Assembly (NCBI GenBank): GCA_903889605.1
Contig: CAISYK010001116.1
Span: forward strand, 1 to 23,179
Reading direction: 5' to 3'
DNA: 23,179 nucleotides
From: an uncultured Bacteroidota bacterium
GTDB taxonomy: Bacteria; Bacteroidota; Bacteroidia; 2-12-FULL-35-15
The position numbers and the translations under genes were made by a program. This document shows, piece by piece, positions 1 through 7,654 of the stretch; position 1 is the first letter of the stretch, and the number at the start of each line of letters is the position of its first letter. The notes under the pieces are model-generated. The model made no database searches and had not been told where the DNA came from. It saw only the letters and a program-made list of their open reading frames with translations.

Positions 1-2
1 CA

Positions 3-269
3 GATAGTAATCTTAAAAAGTCGTATCTTAAATTCAGCCGGCAATTGGAGCAAAATTCCTGTTTTTTAAAGGCAAAACAAACTACTTTGATATTGAAAAA
101 TAAATGGCAAATCATAATATATATTTTAATATTGGGCTTCAATTATTTTTTAAATTACATTTGTTATTCAAAAATGAAAACAAAGAATTTATATACCGGT
201 GCGGCAATATTTTATTATTTGGTTTTTTGTTTTAACACCATCGAAGAGCAATTGTTGTATTTTAGATAG
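3..269 (+). CDS. Possible 3' end of an unrecognised upstream gene (small membrane protein?)
   Basis: This frame is open from the window edge to a TAG at 267-269, giving up to 88 residues; the only internal start near the left edge is a TTG at 45. I recognise no family. Two hydrophobic stretches are visible (around the WQIIIYILILGFNYF segment and the GAAIFYYLVFCF segment), so a membrane protein is possible, but AT-rich noise can give the same look. The argument for a real gene is that its stop lies only about 20 bases before a strong intrinsic terminator. A competing frame, open from 1 to a TAA at 67-69, would give the last 22 residues of another protein. Neither can be decided inside this window. 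Confidence 0.25.
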   Translation, partial: DSNLKKSYLKFSRQLEQNSCFLKAKQTTLILKNKWQIIIYILILGFNYFLNYICYSKMKTKNLYTGAAIFYYLVFCFNTIEEQLLYFR

Positions 270-290
270 GTCTTTATTTCAGATACTTAA

Positions 291-324
291 AAAGCCCTTC
301 GGAAATTCCAAAGGGCTTTTTTTT
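291..324 (+). terminator. Intrinsic terminator upstream of cysE
   Basis: A 9-bp stem (AAAGCCCTT pairing with AAGGGCTTT) extends inward through GGA/TCC and is followed by a run of eight T. The 5' side is preceded by a short A run, so it may also work weakly on the other strand. It ends the transcript entering from the left and separates it from the cysteine genes. Confidence 0.85.
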
Positions 325-342
325 ACTAAAACTTAAAAAAAA

Positions 343-1170
343 ATGAATGACTTGATAGTTGAAATATTTGAAAGGAATAAGAATACAGATTCTGATCTGC
401 CAAATAAAATTTTGGCCGATGAATTTATTGATAAATTATTTAACATTCTTTTTATAAATGACGCAGTAAAGTATAAAACCATTAGTAAATTCACGACTGA
501 CTTCAGGCAATTGGAGGCCTTATTTTATGAGTTGCTGGTTACCGGGAAAACAACTGAAGAAAATGCAAAAAGCAGTTGTGCCGTTTTTTTTGAAAAATTG
601 CCGTCTATTTATGCAAATTTAATATTGGATGCAAAAGCGATACTGGAGTTTGATCCGGCAGCAATTTCTCTGGATGAGGTACTGCAGGCTTATCCTGGTT
701 TCTATGCTGCTGCAGTTCACCGCATTTCTCATTTTTTGTGGCAGAATAATATTACATCTTTGGCAAGATTATTTGCAGAGAAAGCCCATTGCAGAACAGG
801 AATTGATATTCATCCTGGAGCCCAGATTGGTGAGTCGTTTGCCATTGATCACGGCACAGGAATAGTTATTGGTGAAACTGCTGTAATAGGCAGCCGTGTA
901 AAAATGTATCAAGGAGTTACATTGGGGGCATTAAATGTTTCAAAAGAAAATGCCAGTCGAAAACGTCACCCAACGATAGAAGATGGCGTTATTATTTATT
1001 CTAATGCCTCCATCCTGGGAGGCGGCACCGTAATCGGCCGGGACAGCATTATAGGCGGAAATGTTTGGCTAACAGCTAGTGTTAAACCATACTCTATAGT
1101 ATTTAACAAAAGTGAAATAAAAATCAAAAATAACACTCCATTCACTGAACCTATCAATTTTATTATTTAA
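343..1170 (+). CDS. cysE: Serine O-acetyltransferase
   Basis: Transfers acetyl from acetyl-CoA to L-serine, giving O-acetylserine, the first step of cysteine synthesis in the cytoplasm. The 275 residues show the family layout: an alpha-helical N-terminal half (about 1-140), then a left-handed beta-helix of hexapeptide repeats (about 150-250) with the DIHPGAQIG entry strand and the DHGTGIVIGETAVIG block. By comparison with E. coli CysE, Asp104 (in FDPA) and His170 (in DHGTG) should be the catalytic pair. The end is atypical: the usual GVPAR motif after the helix is absent, but the chain still finishes in Ile-Ile, as expected for an enzyme whose terminal Ile docks into CysK. The start ATG follows an A-rich stretch without Shine-Dalgarno sequence. 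The next gene begins 20 bases downstream, so the two form an operon. Confidence 0.93.
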   Translation: MNDLIVEIFERNKNTDSDLPNKILADEFIDKLFNILFINDAVKYKTISKFTTDFRQLEALFYELLVTGKTTEENAKSSCAVFFEKLPSIYANLILDAKAILEFDPAAISLDEVLQAYPGFYAAAVHRISHFLWQNNITSLARLFAEKAHCRTGIDIHPGAQIGESFAIDHGTGIVIGETAVIGSRVKMYQGVTLGALNVSKENASRKRHPTIEDGVIIYSNASILGGGTVIGRDSIIGGNVWLTASVKPYSIVFNKSEIKIKNNTPFTEPINFII

Positions 1171-1190
1171 TAATTTATCAAAAATAAAAC

Positions 1191-2102
1191 ATGAAATACC
1201 AAAACATTTTGCAGACTATAGGCAATACTCCCCATGTACGCCTAAACAAATTATTTGGCAGCAGTCATGAAATATGGATTAAGCTCGAAAGAAATAATCC
1301 GGGCAATAGTATAAAAGACCGTATTGCTCTCGCAATGATTGAGGATGCTGAACAGAAAGGCATTATAAATAAAGATACAGTGATTATAGAGCCGACTTCA
1401 GGCAACACCGGCATTGGTCTGGCGCTTGTTGCTGCAGTAAAAGGGTATAAACTAATTGTTGTTATGCCTGAATCAATGAGCATTGAGCGTCGGCAATTAA
1501 TGGCAGTTTATGGAGCTGATCTGGTTTTAACACCGCGCGAAAAGGGAATGAAAGGCGCAATTGAAAAAGCATCTGAACTTGTACAATCCACTCCGAATGC
1601 CTGGATGCCCCAGCAATTTGACAATAAAGCAAATGCCGAGGCGCACCGTAAAACCACAGCTCAGGAAATCTTAAAAAGTTTTCCAGAAGGACTCGATTAT
1701 TTAATTTCAGGTGTTGGTACAGGCGGCCATATCACAGGTGTTGCCGAAGTATTGAAAGATAAATTCCCATCAATTAAAATATTTGCTGTAGAGCCTTTTT
1801 TATCGCCTGTTTTAAGCGGAGGCGCACCTGGTCCTCACCCTCTTCAGGGTATTGGTGCGGGTTTTATCCCATCAGTTTTAAATAAAAATATTTTGGACGG
1901 TGTTATACAGGTTGAAAAAGATGAGTCCTTTGAATATGCCAGACGTATTGCAAAAGAAGAAGGAATTTTTGTTGGTATTTCCACCGGCGCTTCACTTGCA
2001 GCCATTGCAAAAAAATTAAATGAAATCCCAAAGGGTTCAAGAGTATTAACTTTCAACTACGATACTGGTGAAAGATACTTATCTGTTGAGGGGCTTTATT
2101 AG
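1191..2102 (+). CDS. cysK: Cysteine synthase (O-acetylserine sulfhydrylase)
   Basis: PLP-dependent enzyme that makes L-cysteine from O-acetylserine and sulfide. At 303 residues it has normal bacterial length. Visible motifs: the PLP-binding lysine Lys42 in NSIKDR; the substrate loop TSGNTG at 69-74; the phosphate-binding glycine loop GVGTGGH at 174-180; the CysK-type segment SGG.PGPH.LQGIGAGFIP around 209-227, which separates CysK from cystathionine beta-synthase relatives; GISTGAS at 262-268 near the pyridine nitrogen; and the closing DTGERYLS at 291-298. It lies 20 bases behind serine acetyltransferase, its physical partner in the cysteine synthase complex, so co-transcription is very likely. 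A terminator follows at 2144-2177. Family members also called CysM are possible, but the PGPH segment favours CysK. Confidence 0.95.
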   Translation: MKYQNILQTIGNTPHVRLNKLFGSSHEIWIKLERNNPGNSIKDRIALAMIEDAEQKGIINKDTVIIEPTSGNTGIGLALVAAVKGYKLIVVMPESMSIERRQLMAVYGADLVLTPREKGMKGAIEKASELVQSTPNAWMPQQFDNKANAEAHRKTTAQEILKSFPEGLDYLISGVGTGGHITGVAEVLKDKFPSIKIFAVEPFLSPVLSGGAPGPHPLQGIGAGFIPSVLNKNILDGVIQVEKDESFEYARRIAKEEGIFVGISTGASLAAIAKKLNEIPKGSRVLTFNYDTGERYLSVEGLY

Positions 2103-2143
2103 TTCTGAAATGACGCACAATTGCCTATGCATAGTTTAAATTC

Positions 2144-2177
2144 AACAGCTTTCATTTAATTGAAATCAAGCTGTTTT
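2144..2177 (+). terminator. Terminator of the cysE-cysK operon, overlapping the convergent gene
   Basis: AACAGCTT (2144-2151) pairs with AAGCTGTT (2168-2175), and the arm runs into a TTTT tract; a TTTCA/TGAAA pair inside the loop can form an alternative inner stem. The right arm overlaps the last codons and stop of the convergent transporter gene (stop at 2166-2168). On the other strand the T tract is poor, so it mainly serves the plus strand. Confidence 0.7.
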
Positions 2178-3467
2178 ATCATCTACTCTCAGCATCAGCA
2201 AAGCTGCAATAATCATAGAACATCCGCCCAGCATAACTGCCGCAATTTTATTGTTGCCAAGAAAATGCAGCATCACCCAACCGAAAAACAGTGAAGCAAG
2301 AATTTCAGGCAATACGATAAAAAAATTAAAAATGCCCATATAAATACCTGTTTTTCCTTTCGGAATGTGGTTAGAAAGAATCGCGTAAGGCATTGAAAGA
2401 ATGCTTGCCCAGGCTATTCCAATTCCTGTCATTGACAGAAATAACATGTATTTATCGGTGATGAACCAAACGGAAATTAACCCGAGGCCTCCGCATAATA
2501 GGCAGATGCTGTGAGTAATTTTTGCAGTAAATTTTTCTGCCATTACCGGAATAGCGAGAGCAAATACAAAAGTTATTATTGAGTAAAAACCGAAACACAA
2601 TCCGCCCCATTGGGCTGCTTCTTTGTATTCGGCACTTCCTTCAACTAAGTTCTGGAAAACCGTTTTAGTGATGGCAACCGGAAAATAAATCCACATAAAA
2701 AATAGTCCCAGCCACGTAAAAATTTGAACAACGGCAAGCTGTCTCATCACTTTAGGCATATTCATTATGGCAGAATAAATTTCAGATGCAATGTTTTTTA
2801 AACCAAGTCCAGCCTTTTTCTTTTCCATGAATTCAGTCGGATTCTCGGGAGGATATTCCTTAGTAGTAAAAATGGTATAAAGGACAGAGAGAAACAAAAC
2901 AAACGAGCCCGCATAAAAAGAAATTTTAATTGCTGTAGGAATTACGGATCCCTCAGCTGAACCTGTTATGTGAAAAAAATGTGTGAGAATGAAAGGGAGA
3001 GAAGAGGCAAGCACTGCACCCAGCCCAATAAAAACAGACTGCATGGCAAACCCTTTGGTGCGCTGATCACTAGGAAGCATGTCAGCAACAAATGCACGAA
3101 ATGGTTCCATACTTACGTTAATGGAAGAGTCAAGTATCCATAATAAACCGGCGGCCATCCAAATTGTAGGTGAATTAGGCATTAGTATCAAACAAAGAGA
3201 AGCGATTAGTGCACCAATGAAAAAATAGGGCTTACGTCTTCCGAATCGTCCCCAGGTATTGTCGCTCATGTGCCCTATGATTGGCTGAATGATTAATCCG
3301 GTGAGAGGTGCGGCAAGCCACAGCATAGGGATTTGATCGGGTTTTGCACCAAGAAATTCATAAATGGCGCTCATATTGGCCATCTGCAGTCCCCATCCGA
3401 ACTGAATGCCGAAAAACCCGAAACTCATATTCCAGATTTGCCAAAATTTTAACCGCGGTTTCTCCAT
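2166..3467 (-). CDS. SLC45/GPH-type MFS sugar transporter (probable maltose/maltodextrin permease)
   Basis: Inner-membrane permease of 433 residues with about twelve hydrophobic segments. The loop between helices 2 and 3 carries the signature D.TWGRFGRRKPY (69-81), preceded by QPIIGHMSD, typical of the SLC45-like branch of the glycoside/cation symporters (GPH family), whose members move sucrose, maltose or related disaccharides with protons. Position supports a maltose role: it is the last gene in the run of amylase genes on this strand. The 216-base gap to the preceding GH13 gene holds a palindromic repeat, so it may be transcribed separately or at reduced level. Substrate is inferred from context and not readable from the sequence. 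Confidence 0.85.
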   Translation of the reverse strand: MEKPRLKFWQIWNMSFGFFGIQFGWGLQMANMSAIYEFLGAKPDQIPMLWLAAPLTGLIIQPIIGHMSDNTWGRFGRRKPYFFIGALIASLCLILMPNSPTIWMAAGLLWILDSSINVSMEPFRAFVADMLPSDQRTKGFAMQSVFIGLGAVLASSLPFILTHFFHITGSAEGSVIPTAIKISFYAGSFVLFLSVLYTIFTTKEYPPENPTEFMEKKKAGLGLKNIASEIYSAIMNMPKVMRQLAVVQIFTWLGLFFMWIYFPVAITKTVFQNLVEGSAEYKEAAQWGGLCFGFYSIITFVFALAIPVMAEKFTAKITHSICLLCGGLGLISVWFITDKYMLFLSMTGIGIAWASILSMPYAILSNHIPKGKTGIYMGIFNFFIVLPEILASLFFGWVMLHFLGNNKIAAVMLGGCSMIIAALLMLRVDDKTA

Positions 3468-3525
3468 AAATTTTTTATTGTTTTAGAGGCTGTTTATATT
3501 CTATAAAAAAAGATGACATTACCTA

Positions 3526-3560
3526 CACCCTGACAGGGTTTTAAACCCTGTTAGGGGTTT
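3526..3560. repeat. REP-like palindrome built on CCCTGACAGGG
   Basis: ACCCTGACAGGGTTT (3527-3541) faces AAACCCTGTTAGGGGT (3543-3558), a nearly perfect 15-bp inverted repeat with almost no loop. Each arm is itself close to a palindrome (CCCTG-A-CAGGG), so a cruciform-like fold is possible. A third, decayed copy of the arm, GAAACCCTGTCAGAG, lies at 3630-3644. Short palindromes of this kind are spread through many Bacteroidota intergenic regions. In the transcript it sits between a GH13 gene and the permease gene, where it could attenuate or stabilise RNA. Confidence 0.7.
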
Positions 3561-3606
3561 ATTTATTTAGATTTTAACTTATATTTCACCGCTGGACATA
3601 TCCTTG

Positions 3607-3682
3607 GAGGTTTAACTCTAACATGGTTTGAAACCCTGTCAGAGAGTGCCATATAAAAAATAGTGAATAAAAATTAAACCTC
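3607..3682. repeat. Inverted repeat GAGGTTTAA / TTAAACCTC flanking the third repeat copy
   Basis: GAGGTTTAA at 3607-3615 and its exact complement TTAAACCTC at 3674-3682 enclose the decayed third copy of the CCCTGTCAG repeat. The right arm abuts the end of the lipoprotein amylase gene. It may be the border of a small non-coding element or a loose terminator of the minus-strand operon. There is no direct evidence for either. Confidence 0.35.
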
Positions 3683-3683
3683 T

Positions 3684-5078
3684 TTATTTTACCAGTACCA
3701 AATAATCCCAGGGCTTCAATTCCAAACTCTGATTTTTCACAAAGTTGAATTTTTTATCTGCAAAAGCATCATTGTATTCCCCTGAAAATGGGTTTTCAAC
3801 CAAGGAGAACTTTTGTTTTTCTTTTGATAAATTTAATATTACAACCACTTCATTGCCGTCTTTTTCCCTTTCGAATGCATAAACAGCCTTGTCGTTAGAG
3901 GTTTTAAGTTTAATAGTTTTTCCGCCGTCTGCTCCGTGCAGCAAAGCTTTGTTATTTTTTTTCAATGAACAAAGTGTTGTATAGAAATTTTCCATTGGGT
4001 AATTTTTCCAGTCGATGGTGTCTTTGTCAAAAAATTTAAGTTTTCTGTTCAGCGCAGCCTCTTGCCCTGTATATATCAAAGGCATGCCATTTATGGTGAA
4101 TGTTAATACAGCAAATGCTTTTACAGCATCCCCCATTCTTTCGTATTCACTTCCCTTCCATGAATTTTCATCGTGGTTGGATGTAAAATACATTCTGTAA
4201 GCATCAGGAGGGAAATTTGTTTTGTATTTTTCAAAGCACGAATCCAGATTTGCAAGAGATTTTTTCCCGGAACAAATGTCATCCATAATAAAATGCTGTT
4301 CCCAGCCATAAGTCATATCAAAAGCATGATTATGAAGCTCCGGCTTTTCTGCTTCAGCAAGCATAAAAACAGGCTTGATTTTATCTAATTCAGCTCTTGC
4401 CTCATTCCAAAAATCAGTCGGCACCATGTCCGCCACATCACAGCGGAAACCATCCACATCAGCTTCTTTTATCCAGTATTTCATGGCTTCAATCATCTGT
4501 TTTCTCATCTCCTTATTGTCATAATTAAAATCAATAACATCGGCCCAATCAGGAACCGGAGGCACAAAATTTCCAAGAGAATCTTTTGTGTAAAAATCGG
4601 GATGGTCTATAGCCCATTTATTATCCCAGGCAGAATGATTTGCCACCCAATCCAAAATCACATGCATTTTTTGTTCGTGAATTTTTTTGACCAGCCTTTT
4701 GAAATCCTCCATTGTTCCATGTTCCGGATTTACTGCAGTATAATCTTTTACTGAATAATAGCTTCCTTGCGTGCCTTTGCGTTTTTTTTCACCGATCGGG
4801 AAAATCGGCATCAGCCATAAAATATCGACACCCATTTTTTTTAGTCGTGGTAATTGCTGTTCGAATTCTACGAATGTTCCGCCCGGGGAATACTGCCTGA
4901 TATTTGCTTCGTAAATCACCGCGTTTTTACTCCAGTCTAAATGTGTTACTGGTTTTAACTCTGCAGAGGTATTTTCCTGCAGAGCGCTTTTATTTGGGTT
5001 TCCGCATCCGGTAATAAATAAAGTCAGTGCTGAAAAAAACAACACCGGACAAACTAATTTCAAAATTTTTGTTTTCAT
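3684..5078 (-). CDS. GH13 alpha-amylase family lipoprotein
   Basis: Hydrolyses alpha-1,4-glucan. A lipoprotein signal is clear: hydrophobic stretch, then FITGC with lipidated Cys25, so the enzyme is membrane-anchored, periplasmic or on the surface. All four GH13 motifs are intact: region I DWVANH at 143-148, region II GFRCD with nucleophile Asp214, region III with acid/base Glu242 in LAEAE, and region IV SNHDE with Asp303. The C-terminal beta domain covers about 385-464. At 464 residues it is a compact single-domain amylase without any binding module. Its ATG overlaps the stop of the preceding gene (ATGA), which suggests translational coupling. The family also contains neopullulanases and cyclomaltodextrinases, so the exact bond preference is open. 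Confidence 0.92.
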   Translation of the reverse strand: MKTKILKLVCPVLFFSALTLFITGCGNPNKSALQENTSAELKPVTHLDWSKNAVIYEANIRQYSPGGTFVEFEQQLPRLKKMGVDILWLMPIFPIGEKKRKGTQGSYYSVKDYTAVNPEHGTMEDFKRLVKKIHEQKMHVILDWVANHSAWDNKWAIDHPDFYTKDSLGNFVPPVPDWADVIDFNYDNKEMRKQMIEAMKYWIKEADVDGFRCDVADMVPTDFWNEARAELDKIKPVFMLAEAEKPELHNHAFDMTYGWEQHFIMDDICSGKKSLANLDSCFEKYKTNFPPDAYRMYFTSNHDENSWKGSEYERMGDAVKAFAVLTFTINGMPLIYTGQEAALNRKLKFFDKDTIDWKNYPMENFYTTLCSLKKNNKALLHGADGGKTIKLKTSNDKAVYAFEREKDGNEVVVILNLSKEKQKFSLVENPFSGEYNDAFADKKFNFVKNQSLELKPWDYLVLVK

Positions 5079-7654
5079 TGTTTGATCTTTTTATTTGTAA
5101 GAATTTCAAATGAATTCCCCTTCAATTCAATTGTAAGGGTGTTTTTTTCTAACCGCCAGTCGGCTCCGAAATTTCCAGTTAATTTTGCGTCAGTATACCT
5201 GGCTGGAATTGCAAGTTCAACTTTTACGGTTTCAGCACTTTTATTGAACACCACTATTGTTATCTCATCAAAATAAGTTCTTGCGTAAGCATAAAAATTA
5301 TCTGCAACTTTCAAGGTGTCAAAATCACCAAATACCAAGCTCAGATTTTGTTTGCGGAGCTTGGTTAATTTTTCAACGGTGTTTTTTTCGGCTGATTCTT
5401 CATCTGACAATTTTGCAAATTTCATCATCCTGCGGTTGTCAGGGTCGCCAGCACCAGCCATCCCTATTTCATCACCGTAATAAATTACCGGAACTCCCGG
5501 GATGGTCATCATAAAAGCAATCAGCGACGAAAGTTTTTTATATCCAACCGGGTTTTCATTTTTGATTTCTCTCGACCAACCTGCGGCCTTGTCATCCTCA
5601 TTAAATTTTAATGCGCCGCTTGCCAGCGAAATAAATCTCGGTAAATCATGATTGCCTGTTATATTGCCCATCAGCGAGTGATTGCCGTAATAATCAAAAC
5701 TTGTCAGCAAGGAATTATTTAATTTTTCAAACGATTCATTTTCCGCGGCAAAAACGCTTCTTGCATCAAAATATAAATTGAAATCAAATTGGGCATCCTG
5801 TTCGCCTGAATTCACATAACTGCCTATTAATTCTCTGCTGCCGAATGTCTCACCTATCTGGAAAACAGGAGTCCCAACAGCTTTATCCGAAGGAGGGAAA
5901 GAAGCTAGTTTTTTAAGTTTTTTAGTCAGCGCTCTCCAGAATTCCTCAGGAACATGCTTGGCGGCATCATGCCTAAATCCATCAAGGTTAAATTTCTTTA
6001 TCCAATACAAGGCAGAGTCTGTCATTGCATCCACCACTTCGGGTTTTGAATAGTCAATATCAGGCAAAAAGGTATCAAACCAAGTCGTTAAACGGTACTC
6101 ATCCCATAAACGAATATTTTTTCTTCCATCGGGTAAATCAATGCTTGTGAACCATTCCGGATGAGATTTATATAAGGGATGCTCCTGGTGAACATGGTTG
6201 GAAACATAATCCAAGAGCACATTAATATTTTTTTTGTGTGCTTCATTCACCAGATTTTTGAAATCTTCATCACTGCCAAAACGGGTATCAATTTGTGTTG
6301 ATGAAATTGGCCAATATCCATGATAGCCTGAATATTTGCGGTGAGGCGCAGGAAATTCGCGGTATGCAATAAGTGGGTTTTGAACGATAGGCGAAATCCA
6401 GATTGCATTTACCCCCAAATCGGAAAAATAATTTTCCTGGATTTTTTTTGTGATTCCTTTTAAATCACCTCCCTGATAATTTGCTTTAAAATCAACTTCC
6501 TTATCTTTAACAGGATTGTTGTTGGATTTATCCCCATCGGAAAATCTGTCGGGCATCAAAAAATAGAGAATCATCGCCTGCAAGTCATTGCGCATTAATG
6601 AAGAAGCCTTTTTTATTACTTCGCCATTTTGCAAAGGAATAAGCAAATCGTTACCTGCACCAAATTTATTTGAAGCATAAACCCTGATAAATGAACGTGA
6701 AAGTTTTTTTGCTTCTTTCGGAATTATTATTTCCAATTCTTTTTCGTTTTTTTCAGATGAAGCCTCCTTGCTGTCCAATTGTGAAACGAAATTTTGATCC
6801 AGCAGGAAATTTTCCCAGAAAACAAAATATTCTACTTCTCCTAAATCCATTTCCCTTCGTCCGACGGCCCCTGCATCATTATTTATTTGGTTGGAGACTG
6901 ATATGTTTTTCGATTTAGACTCAACTCCAATAAAGATAGACTTATTGTCATTGCTCGGGTTTAGGGCTAAGGTAAAAAGCTGAGGAGCAAATGCTGTATT
7001 TTGACCTAAAACTTTTAAAATTGAATTAAATGCCCCAGCTCCATTGCTTGCTGAATCGTGATTTGCGGGATCACGCATCCATTTTCCATCAGCAACTATT
7101 TGGTACTGGTACTTTCCCTTGTCTAAAATTAATTCGGTCTCCCAGATTCCGTTTTCATTTTTAAGCACAGTATTTCTAGGAGCCCAATTATTGAATTCGC
7201 CGGCAAGCTGAACACTGTCAAAGTTTTTTCCCTTGCTTTCAAATTTGAACAGGAAATTAACTTTTCTTGATTTTTTCAGCAGCAGAGAGTATGGGAAATT
7301 TTGAATCCAGATTTTCAGGTCTATCAATTCCGGAACATCTTTACCGTTATCATTCAGCAGCAGAATCTTTTTATTTTCTGATAATTCAGATGAAAGGAAT
7401 TTTACGGAAACAGAATCAATTTTTTTTACGTCATTAAAAAAATCATCCAATAAAATTTTAGTTTGTCCGGGCTGAAGTGTAATGACGCTGGCAATTCCGG
7501 AAATCTCAGAATGCAGAGGGAAATGCGGTTCCGTTTTTTTTTCGGTGCAGGAAATATAAAACAACAGGATGCAGACTGGTAAGAAGAATCGAAAATTATT
7601 ATATATTTTTTTCGTTCCAATCAGTGCTGATCCGAAGTAATTTTTCACTCCCAT
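5075..7654 (-). CDS. Multidomain GH13 lipoprotein with CBM48-like domain
   Basis: Large amylase-family enzyme (859 residues) anchored by a lipid at Cys36 (LLFYISC), after an unusually long N-terminal stretch of about 20 residues before the hydrophobic core. Residues 130-215 form a CBM48/isoamylase-N-type domain (VQLAGEFNNWAPR, then GKYQYQIVADGKW). About 215-345 is a further beta-rich linker domain. The GH13 barrel starts near 360 (YFLMPDRFSDGD) and has complete motifs: D482 to H487 in region I, Asp563 in GFRHD as nucleophile, Glu602 in IGETFG as acid/base, and NHD at 668-670. The C-terminal beta domain ends the chain. The ATG lies inside the end of the GH31 gene (10-base overlap) and the stop overlaps the next gene. 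Neopullulanase, pullulanase or alpha-amylase activity are all possible. Periplasmic or surface location cannot be decided. Confidence 0.9.
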   Translation of the reverse strand: MGVKNYFGSALIGTKKIYNNFRFFLPVCILLFYISCTEKKTEPHFPLHSEISGIASVITLQPGQTKILLDDFFNDVKKIDSVSVKFLSSELSENKKILLLNDNGKDVPELIDLKIWIQNFPYSLLLKKSRKVNFLFKFESKGKNFDSVQLAGEFNNWAPRNTVLKNENGIWETELILDKGKYQYQIVADGKWMRDPANHDSASNGAGAFNSILKVLGQNTAFAPQLFTLALNPSNDNKSIFIGVESKSKNISVSNQINNDAGAVGRREMDLGEVEYFVFWENFLLDQNFVSQLDSKEASSEKNEKELEIIIPKEAKKLSRSFIRVYASNKFGAGNDLLIPLQNGEVIKKASSLMRNDLQAMILYFLMPDRFSDGDKSNNNPVKDKEVDFKANYQGGDLKGITKKIQENYFSDLGVNAIWISPIVQNPLIAYREFPAPHRKYSGYHGYWPISSTQIDTRFGSDEDFKNLVNEAHKKNINVLLDYVSNHVHQEHPLYKSHPEWFTSIDLPDGRKNIRLWDEYRLTTWFDTFLPDIDYSKPEVVDAMTDSALYWIKKFNLDGFRHDAAKHVPEEFWRALTKKLKKLASFPPSDKAVGTPVFQIGETFGSRELIGSYVNSGEQDAQFDFNLYFDARSVFAAENESFEKLNNSLLTSFDYYGNHSLMGNITGNHDLPRFISLASGALKFNEDDKAAGWSREIKNENPVGYKKLSSLIAFMMTIPGVPVIYYGDEIGMAGAGDPDNRRMMKFAKLSDEESAEKNTVEKLTKLRKQNLSLVFGDFDTLKVADNFYAYARTYFDEITIVVFNKSAETVKVELAIPARYTDAKLTGNFGADWRLEKNTLTIELKGNSFEILTNKKIKQ

